Assembly: GCF_022458985.1 (NCBI RefSeq)
Contig: NC_061788.1
Location: 2,482,326 to 2,546,325, forward strand
Direction of reading: 5' to 3'
Length of the DNA stretch: 64,000 nt
From: Mugil cephalus
Lineage: Eukaryota > Chordata > Actinopteri > Mugiliformes > Mugilidae
This document shows positions 55,640 through 64,000 of the stretch, in pieces (the stretch's first letter is position 1; each line of letters begins with the position of its first letter). The notes below the pieces were generated by a model, which was not told the DNA's origin, did no database searches, and saw nothing but the letters and a program-made list of their open reading frames with translations. The position numbers and the translations under genes are program-made.

Positions 55640-58600
55640 CTAGAAGGTCTGGTCGTCGTTGCAGGACTCGGTGGCGTGACCGAAGGCCTCGCAGATGTCG
55701 CAGTAGGGCCTCTCGTCGGCCGGGTTGCCGTGGTAGGTGGTGTGGGGGACGGAGTCGGGGCTCTGGGCCTGGGTGGGACAGTCCTCGGTGTCGTGGAGGT
55801 CGAAGCAGTCGCAGATGTCGCAGAAGAGACGAGGCGTCGCCTTCTTCTCACGCTTCGACACGACTTCATCGAATCTACAAAGAAAGACGAGACACAGACG
55901 ATGACGGACGACGTTACACATACAATAAACTACGCTACAGCAGGTTAGCACAAATTAGCATAAAGTCTAGAAACAAGACGCTTAAAGAACAGTAACAGTC
56001 ATCAGAGACTAGTTTCAAACTAAATGTCTCTGATTAGTTGGAGGATGATCTTATTTTATTTTATTCTCTGGATCTGATAAGACGTAGCCTGACTAAACTA
56101 CACTTTATTTGCTAGAATATTCTTAAAAGGTGTATTTTGAGGTTGTAGATCAATTATAGGCTCATGTTCTGATATTAACGGGCTAAAAGGAGCTAGCTAT
56201 GAAGACAGAAACTCTAAATGTGCCTCTCACTGGTTTAAAACCATCTGACTGTTTGAGGCTTTTACCCGTCGGTGCCGTCGTTGCCGTTGAACTCGGCCAG
56301 AGCGAGTTTCTTCAGTTTGATCTTCAGCTCCTCGTTCTTTCTCTGCAGGTCGACGATCACACTGTTCAGGAAGTTGATCTGAAGGAGACGATCAGGAAAG
56401 CGTGAGAGCTGAAACCAAGCCTTAAAGACAGAATATATAAACATGAACGGTTACTTCTAGACTCACCTGCCCCTCAGCGAACTCCTTCTCCTCCCTCAGC
56501 TGCTCCAGAGCTGCGTTGCCTTCAGGGAACGAACCATAAAACAGAAAATATTTCAGCCAATATTTATCGACAGAACTCAGACGTTAACGACGGAGCAGAA
56601 TCATCTCCACACCTGAGGAAGGAGCTTCCACGTCTTCTCCCTCTGAGGTTCCCATGAGCCTTTGCTCCAGACTCTGGACTCGGCTCTGCAGCTGAACCTT
56701 GTCTCTCTCCAGCGTCTCCACGGCCGACTGCAGCGTCTTGGCCACGGCGTTTTCTCCTCGCAGCACCGCGATCTGCAGCGACAGGGACGCCACATTAATA
56801 CATAATACTCCACAAACCCCCCGAGGGTTCACAGGGACACCAGGGACAGAGACATGTGGGACTACCTCATTCCTCAGAGTTTCCAGTTCCCGGTCTTTTT
56901 CTGAGATCAAAGCTCCAGTGGATTTCTGGAAGTTTCCGTCTCCCTCTGGTTCCTGGTTGGTGATGGTTTCTCTGCAGAAACATGAGACATTTATGTTGCA
57001 GCTTCATGGAGAATGAACCATGGAGGGTTAGACACTTAAAAGTGTTTTTGTTTCTCCCTGTTTTAAAGCATTCATTTAATCCTGGGTCACGTTCAGTTAG
57101 TTTTTCCCTGGGTTTTGCCTCACAGGCTCCATATAGATATAAAAACCAGCCATCTACTCTAACATCATCCTTTTTTTCATTATAAATAAATACAAATAGT
57201 TTATTATTTTACAAAAAATTAAATTTATCAAATTTATCAGTTTATTTCTAATGTGTTATTGAGTTGGTTAAAGGTGCAGCATTGAGTTTAAATAAAATCA
57301 TATAAAGTTTTGTGCATCTTTGTGCATCATAAAACATTTATAACCCCCCAACAAGGAGTCACGAACACGACAGGACAATGGATCACATCAACTTTACATT
57401 GTGCAAAAGATAAATAAACCATAAAACCATGAAAAAAAAAAATATATATTTAACATTGAGCAGTGGGAGAGATGTGACTTTTCACTGTTTGAATTAAAAC
57501 AAAGCTGAGAATAACTGGTTTAAATTGTTCTCCTTGAACACAAAGTGGATTCTGCAGCAGACGTCTGTCGTTTATGAAGCGTCTACGAGTAAAAGTTAAA
57601 TTTCTAGAGTTTCTTACCTGGTCTTCATGTCCGGCTGCTGATTGTTGTCTTCATTGTGCTGAGAGACGAACAAACACAGATATAGAAGCATTTAAATAGC
57701 GGCTAAACCCGTCTGAGCTCGTTGAGTTCGGTCGCAGCAGGAGGTCAAACCTCGCTCTGACAAAACCTATTAATCAAGTCATCTTTTCTGGCTTCGCCTT
57801 AACCCCCCCGATCCACAACAGGACGAGGGAAATCATTTACACAACGTGAAATCTGGAAAGGTCAGTACCTCATCATCAAGACGTTGGGAGTTCTGGGAGG
57901 CCAGCTTCAGCTCCTCGCTGAGGGAGAAAGGAAAGAAGTGACACATTTAAGTCAAGAAGTGATTTCTGTGTCAGGATCGTTGCTATCGGCTTAAATCCAG
58001 AACCATGTTCATGATCTGTTACATGTCTTTGCTTCTGAAGTTCATGCAAGTAAAAGTTGCTAAAGTCAAGAGCTACTATTAGCTGAGACGCTAGGAAGAA
58101 ATAATATTAACTACAGTTAGCTTAGAGGCTAGGAAGCTAGGAAGAGCTACTGTTAGCTGAGAGGCTAGGAAGAGCTACTGTTGGTGAGAGGCTAGGATGC
58201 TAGGAAGAGCTAATATTAGTTGGGAGGCTAGGAAGCTAGGAAAAGCTGCTGTTGCTGAGATGATGGGAAGCTAGGCAGTGCTACCATTAGCTAAGAGGCT
58301 AGGAAGCTAGGAAGAGCTACTATTAGCTAAGAGGATGGGAAGAGCTACCATTAGCTGAGAGGCTAGGAAGAGCTACTATTAGCTGAGAGGCTAGGAGGCT
58401 AGGAAGAGTTACTATTAGCTGAGAGACTAGGAAGCTAGGAAGAGATACTATTAGTTGGGAGGCTAGGAAGCGCTACCATTAGCTGAGAGGCTAGGAGGCT
58501 AGGAAGAGTTACTATTAGCTGAGAGACTAGGAAGCTAGGAAGAGTTACTATTAGCTGAGAGGATAGGAAGCTAGGAAGAGCTACTATTAGTTGGGAGGCT

Positions 58601-60364
58601 AGGAAGCGCTACCATTAGCTGAGAGGCTAGGAGGCTAGGAAGAGTTACTATTAGCTGAGAGACTAGGAAGCTAGGAAGAGCTACTATTAGTTGGGAGGCT
58701 AGGAAGCGCTACCATTAGCTGAGAGGTTAGGATGCTAGGAAGAGCTACTGTTAGCTCAGAGGCTGGGAAGGACTACTATTAGCTGCGAGGATGGGAGGCT
58801 AGGAAGCCAGGAAGAACTAGGGTTAGCTGAGATGAGGGGACGCTAGGCAGTGCTACCATTAGCTAAGAGGCTAGGAAGCTAGGAAGAGCTATTCTTGAAA
58901 GACTTCCAAATAAATAAAGTTAGACTGATTCCTTCTTGACATGCTAAGTTTTAAGTCTGCGTACGTTTTAACTCAGCGTACGTTTTAACTCAGCGTACGT
59001 TTTAAGTCTGCGTACGTTGTAACTCTGATCTGTGAGATGAAGTCGCGGTGGAGACAGACTCTGAGAACGTATGAACGTGGATATTTTTAGATGCTGACTT
59101 TGTTGGAGTTTAGCCCCATGTGGGTCGTTCGTAGGGAAGATCTGCAGCTGTGTGACTAATCGTCCGTCTGAGCCTCATCGGGCTGAAATATTCAGCTGGA
59201 TAATCACATTCACCGAGGCTCTTTAACACCTTCACGCTAACGCAGCACAGACAAGGAGGAGCAGCTCCACACTGATCAAACCTCCTGCAGCATCAGGAGG
59301 AACAGGAACATGGAGGCCTCCTCCTCCTCCTCCTCCTCCTCCTCCTCCATGTTGGCCCTCGTCTTTTTCTCCTCTTTTGTTTTTGCCTTCTCCTTCCCCT
59401 CATCGCCTCCTTCTCTTCCTCCCTCTTCTTCTCATCCTTCTCCTTGTCTGTCTACTCTTCTTCTTCTCCTCTTTCTGCTCCTCCTCCCTTATCCTCCTTC
59501 CTCTTCTTCTCCTCCTTCTCCTCCTCCCCCCTCTTCTCCTCTTTCTGCTCCTCCTTCTTCCACCCTTATCCTTCTCTTCTATCCCCCTTTCTCCTCTCCC
59601 TCCCCTCCCTCCTCTTCCTCCTCCCTCTTCTTCTCCCCTTTTCCTCTTCCTCCCCCTTGTCATCCTCCTCCTTGTTTTCCTCTTCCTCCCCCTCCTCTAC
59701 CCTCTTCTTTTCCTACTCCTTCTCTCTCTTTGTCACTTTCTCCTTTTTGTCCTCCTTCTTTCTCTCCTCTTTGACTCCCCCCATCCCTCTCCCCCTCCCC
59801 TCCCTCCTCTCCTCCTCCTCCTCCTCCTCTTTCAGCTCCTCCTTCTTCTTCCCCCCTTATCCTCCTCTTCTTTCCCCCATCCCTCCTCTCCTTCTCCTCC
59901 TCCTCGTTGGCCCACATCTTTTTCTCCTCTTTTGTTTTTGCCTTCTCCTTCCCCTCATCTCCTCCTCCTTCTCTTCCTCCCTCTTCTTCTCATCCTTCTC
60001 CTTCTTCTCCTCCTTCTCCTTGTCTGTCTACTCTTCTTCTTCTTCTCCTTTCTGCTCCTCCTCCCTCTCCTCCTCTTTCTGCTCCTCCTCTTCTTTCCCC
60101 CTTTCTCCTCTCCTCCTCCTCCTCCTTTGCCCCTTATCCTCCTCTTCTTTCCCTCCTCTCCTCCTCCTCCTCCTCCTCCTCCTCCTCCTCCAGTGAACCA
60201 GGCTGTAGAAACTTTGATCGGCCTTTAGAGCTTGTGAACGTTCAGTCTCTGAGTTTATTAATAAATGTGGTTTTATTCTTCTTCTATTTGACTGATGGAC
60301 CAAACAGATGCAAACTGGACGTGACCCACAACAGCAGCACAACACAACACAACACACACACACA

Positions 60365-60419
<55 letters not shown>

Positions 60420-62579
60420 GAGAGACACTTTGTTTCCACACAAACAGTCTAAAAACAGACGCGCTGTGATGTCACAGGGAGAGAGCGGCGGCCATGTTGG
60501 AGCCAGGCGGCTCTAGGAGGAGACGACCGGTTACATAAGAGGAGCAGGGAGGAAGGAGGAAGGATGGAGGATGGAGGAGCACATTGTTGGGACGAGGAAG
60601 GAAGACGCAGCGGTTTGAACATGACTAATCCATTCTGAGGCATTTTATCCTTTAAATTATTTAAGCAAACACAGAGGAGCAGACGAGCAGCTCATTTGTT
60701 GACATTCCCTCCTCCTCCTCCTCCTCCTCCTCTTTATCCGACAGGATGCTACATATTGATGACTATAATTCAGCCACTCAGATCCATCTGGAGCTGTGAC
60801 GTCGCAGCTCTGAGCTCCGATGAGTCAGGGCGGGAACGTAAAGACTCAAAGACCAACACGTGCAAAAAAAAAAAATAGAAATAAATAAACGAGGCACGCG
60901 ACAGCTTTGCACAACGTCTATAAATAGACCTCAGCGTCAGCAGCTACGAGCAAGACGAGGCAACGTGAAAATCTGAGCGATCAGTCAAAGGTCTGCTGCT
61001 AATTTATATTTTATTAACCTGTGAAGCCTGTGGGAGCTGGGAGGTGAAGCTCGCCTAAAAACAGACAAAATAAATCAGCTTGGTCTCTATGGATGAGCCA
61101 GAAAGGAAATTTACATTTTTGTCTGAAATTAACCTCCCGAGACCCAGCGTCCTCATATGGGGACATTATGTTTGTACCTGTTGTCTGTCATCTACTGGTA
61201 GCGAAGAGTCAATAAACTTATTTATTTATTCTTAGTAACTTTTCTAGTTTGATACGACATGAAAATTTAACAAATTGACAAGTACACGTTTGAGGACGTT
61301 GGGATTTCATCGCTTCCAATTCTGCTTTTGCATCAAAATAAACAGTTTTATAGTTTTTGGTTCACATTGGTGACTTAAATTGTAATATACAGTGAAATAA
61401 TCCCTTTTTTAGGTCCTACTGACCCCAAATACCTAAAGATTTTAATCTTATTGTAAATAAATTAAGATGTTTTTGTTCTCAGGAGGTTAATGATATCATG
61501 ACACAGAGATGCCACTGAATTTATTCAACAACCTCTTGACTAAAGCTGGACCAGAGAAACCACAAAGCTCACATGTTCTACAAAGATGTGAGTAAAATTA
61601 GAACCAGACCCAGTCTCTGTTTGGACATTTGGGTAAAACCAAAGGAGCCAACGTGGTCGCACCTTTGTTTTTAAATCTCTTGAAAGCAAATCTTGCTACA
61701 AAATACAACTGATTCCCACTGCAGGAGGAAACGTACATGTAATTCAACCTTTAGCCATTTTATTTAGCATGTACATCATTAGATTCTACAACTGTGCACA
61801 TTATAGAATCCATAAAAATACTGATATTTCTTCCATACGGTTGTTGTTGGTGCATTTAACTCCCCAGAGAAACGACACGTCACATGTTTCTGCAAAGGCC
61901 TCAATCCATACAAGATGGCTAAAGAACCATTTATGAAATATGGGGCATGTGGTTCATAGTAGATGGAGGTTAGCGTGTTAGCTTTAGCTATATGATGCAT
62001 TGTTTTAACGAAAAGTTCAAGTTTCAAATGATATGATATTTTATTTTGAACTCAAACTTAAGCTGAGACTTTAGTTTAGCTGAGACGCACTAGTTAACTT
62101 GGACGAGCACCGTTTTGAATAAACATTTCCAGTGAAGACTCGTGGTTTAGGAATGTTTATTTGGAAGCCGAAATACCCAAGAGGCCGTGACTATTATACG
62201 TTTTGTGCATTGTTCTCCATCAACGCATCCATAATAACGGTAAGTAACAGCGCGATTACGTGTCTCACGCAACAATTTATGGTGTATTTACAAGTGGGAG
62301 CATCTCTCCGGAGAGTCGCACTCATAACAGTTAAACCGATGCATGCGTATAATTCACGGTACAGACCCTCCCCCATCCTCCCCCCTTCCTCCCCCCCTCC
62401 AGGACAGCAGCAGACTGGCTGTGCAGGGTCACCTTTACAGGAAAAAACACATCCGTCACCCCGTGTACTCACATTTCCTTGCAGAGGACGCCGATGCGCT
62501 GCTTTTCAGAGCTGCTCCTCTCCTTGGACAGACTCAGCTCCTCCTGATATTTGGAGTTTTGCTGTTTCAAAGCCTCGAG
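55640..62579 (-). CDS. clip1: CAP-Gly domain linker protein 1 (CLIP-170), C-terminal part only
   Basis: CLIP-170 tracks growing microtubule plus ends and recruits dynactin and LIS1. Only the last eight coding exons are in the window, in transcript order: 62473-62579, 57869-57917, 57618-57658, 56866-56971, 56613-56772, 56467-56519, 56266-56378, 55640-55874. Phases agree at every join and give about 287 aa. The first part is coiled coil ([53 protein letters not shown]). Then comes [18 protein letters not shown]. The end holds both zinc knuckles, [19 protein letters not shown] and [20 protein letters not shown], closing in QTF. The second knuckle binds p150/LIS1 and the CAP-Gly domain in autoinhibition. 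The CAP-Gly domains and most of the coiled coil lie beyond 64000. The exon at 57869-57917 and the 62473-62579 exon are separated by a 4.5 kb repeat-rich intron, so an extra small exon there could have been missed. Confidence 0.93.
58075..58895. repeat. GCTAGGAAG minisatellite in a clip1 intron
   Basis: About 20 irregular units built from GAGAGGCTAGGAAGCTAGG and AAGAGCTACTATTAGCT. A higher-order block (GGAGGCTAGGAAGAGTTAC then TATTAGCTGAGAGACTAGG) occurs near 58385, 58490 and 58625. The reverse complement matches the array in ddx55 intron 12 (37640-38062). Confidence 0.88.
58959..59026. repeat. 17-bp repeat x4 (GCGTACGTTTTAACTCA)
   Basis: Four adjacent 17-base units differing at a few positions; each contains the palindrome CGTACG. 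It follows directly on from the GCTAGGAAG array in the same clip1 intron. Confidence 0.9.
59310..60195. repeat. (CTCC/TTCT)n polypyrimidine tract, about 880 bp
   Basis: Nearly pure C/T on the plus strand, that is purine on the clip1 strand, with CTC, CTCC and TTCTTC units. A segment with CTTTTTCTCCTCTTTTGTT then TTTGCCTTC occurs near 59362 and 59920, so the tract contains an internal duplication of about 560 bases. Frames up to 283 codons of Ser/Pro/Leu/Phe are artefacts of composition. Confidence 0.92.
60352..60414. repeat. (CA)n microsatellite in clip1 intron
   Basis: CA dinucleotide run of roughly 30 units with one early interruption (CACTACAC). Confidence 0.93.
61129..61490 (+). mobile_element. 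piggyBac-like MITE, copy 3, complete with TTAA target duplication
   Basis: TTAA at 61129-61132 then CCTCCCGAGACCC; other end TTCTCAGGAGG then TTAA at 61487-61490. The ends are inverted repeats of about 14 bases inside a duplicated TTAA. It is the reverse orientation of copies 1 and 2 and the shortest (about 360 bases). It has no frame for a transposase. It lies in a clip1 intron. Confidence 0.82.
61525..61915 (+). repeat. Interspersed repeat A, copy 2, in a clip1 intron
   Basis: Same orientation as 35085-35420. It starts close to the right end of piggyBac-like copy 3 but outside its TTAA, so it is an independent element. Confidence 0.65.
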
Positions 62580-64000
62580 CTGCAGAAAAGACCATCAGAG
62601 AGAATATATTTAGATTTAAAAAACCGAAACGCCAATTATAACCTCGTTCGGACTGGATTCATTTCTCTACGGGCGACGGGCCGACTCTGCCCTCCCCCCG
62701 TGTGGAGCGATTATGAGGATATTATATAATTACAGCTGCGATTACCTGCTGTTTTATTTGTTTTGTTTCAAGTAAGTGGTCGACACTTTAAATCCCACCC
62801 ACAGAGGGTTTAAAACTGTTGTCCGTGCTCTTTTTGTTTCACACAAAGAGCTGCTTCTGGTCAAATTAGTGCGAAACATGACTTTTACATTGAGATATGT
62901 TTTGTCTTATGAGCATGTTTTTGTTTATTTGGCACCATTAAAACAAATAAAAGCTAAAAACACGATGCTCGGCTCAAACGTCTCTGGAGCAGGATTTTAA
63001 CGGGGACGTTGGTTAATGGCTGATATCAGAGTGACGTCTCATTTTTGGGGCATTTTAGCTTTTATTTTAATGGCACAGTACAGAGACACTGGAATGTGTA
63101 GGAGGTTTGATCTGAATGCAGGACATGTACGAAAAAAAAAAAACACGTTTAATGACAGATTACATTGTGAAGCACATCCAGACACGAGGGAACGTGAACG
63201 AGCAGGTAACTCAACAGACGACATGACAAAAGACTAAAGCAAAGACGGGACCAAACAAACACACACAGGCCGAGTTAACGAGGTGAAACATGTAACATGT
63301 GAAACTAACGAGGGCAGAAACCAATCAATCAATCAATCAAAGGGGGAAATAGAGACGCAGGAACCAGACAGATCACAGAAAAAGATCAAAAGTCGACACC
63401 GTGACAGCAACACTGACTCAGATTCACATCACATCACTTCTCTTCCAGCTCTTTGTCACCACCTCAGAAAACTTGGACCATTTTTTTTTTTTTTGTTTTC
63501 GGCTTCATACCTTGAAAAGAGGCCGAACCAGAACGATGCTAAAGTTAAACACGTGAAGAAAATAGTCCAATAGGAGCGACTGTTACAGCTGACTGACACA
63601 TGAGACACAGCAAAGAAGTAACTGCAGAGTTTATATATAAGAACAGGCAACAAATACTACGAATGAAACACCAACCAATCAATCAGGTCACCAGAAAACA
63701 CTGGCAAATATAAATAAAACTAGAAGAAGAAGAAGAAACTCGACTCCAAACACACCAAAATACACCAAACAAGAAAAAAATAATTACCTTTTACAAGTCA
63801 GACGTTCATTTCAGTACCTTTTAAGACTTTTTCAAGACCTTCTCAGTATTTTCTCATACCTGTGCTACTTCTAATTGTCACCATTTACATCAGTGACACC
63901 TTTAACGTAACAGTTTTATTTTACGATAAAGTCTATAGACGACTATGACACAACAGAATTCAAACAGGCTGAGAGAATAAATCAAAGCCAAAGTTTGAAC
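62580..64000. other. clip1 intron running off the right edge
   Basis: No further clip1 coiled-coil exon could be supported on the minus strand up to the end of the window. The sequence is AT-rich with A-runs and a T-run at 63480-63494. Short exons with no distinctive residues could be missed. Confidence 0.5.

Noticed and set aside
58075-58895. Regularly spaced repeats resembling a CRISPR array
   Set aside because: Units are adjacent and variable, with no unique spacers and no cas genes; this is a vertebrate minisatellite.
59310-60452. Several Ser/Pro/Leu frames up to 283 codons
   Set aside because: Low-complexity CTCC tract in a clip1 intron.
62132-62641. 169-codon plus-strand frame near the right end
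   Set aside because: It runs antisense across the clip1 exon at 62473-62579, which is supported by coiled-coil sequence and phase.
63283-63573. Possible extra clip1 exon (KELEEK-like reading near 63440 on the minus strand)
   Set aside because: No convincing acceptor and donor pair and no clear match to the clip1 coiled coil.

Overview
The window is nuclear DNA from a ray-finned fish, most likely a teleost. Its genes have many small exons with GT/AG junctions. Their products are close to mammalian PTPN11/SHP2, TMED2, DDX55, EIF2B1, BCL7A and CLIP1, and the gene set corresponds to human chromosome 12q24. The rest is AT-rich introns and spacers full of micro- and minisatellites and short non-autonomous transposons, as is usual in fish. 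No rRNA, tRNA or CRISPR array was seen. Exon coordinates were built by eye from conserved protein sequence, splice junctions and reading phase. For ptpn11, tmed2, ddx55, eif2b1 and bcl7a the exon lengths sum exactly to an open reading frame.

Layout. 1-7000: no gene seen; repeats, a decayed Tc1/mariner transposase piece and about 670 bases of pure GGAA-type polypurine. 7010-22254 (minus): ptpn11, 15 coding exons (597 aa) plus a separate 3' UTR exon. 24893-26771 (plus): tmed2, 4 exons (201 aa). 29826-32210 (plus): an unrecognised intronless 794-codon ORF, with a perfect three-unit heat-shock element about 170 bases upstream of its ATG. 32900-38699 (plus): ddx55, 14 exons (592 aa). 38741-41655 (minus): eif2b1, 9 exons (302 aa), tail to tail with ddx55 and only 41 bases from stop to stop. 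43980-49043 (plus): bcl7a, 6 exons (206 aa). 51640-52690: a roughly 1 kb inverted repeat. 55640-62579 (minus): the last 8 exons of clip1; the rest of the gene lies beyond the right edge.

The known genes are housekeeping or signalling genes with no shared pathway: phosphatase signalling, p24 cargo receptor, 60S ribosome biogenesis, translation-initiation GEF, BAF chromatin subunit and microtubule plus-end protein. They are neighbours by conserved synteny. The least explained items are the 794-codon ORF with its heat-shock-type upstream region, the long inverted repeat downstream of bcl7a, and a GCTAGGAAG-type minisatellite present in opposite orientations in a ddx55 intron and a clip1 intron.
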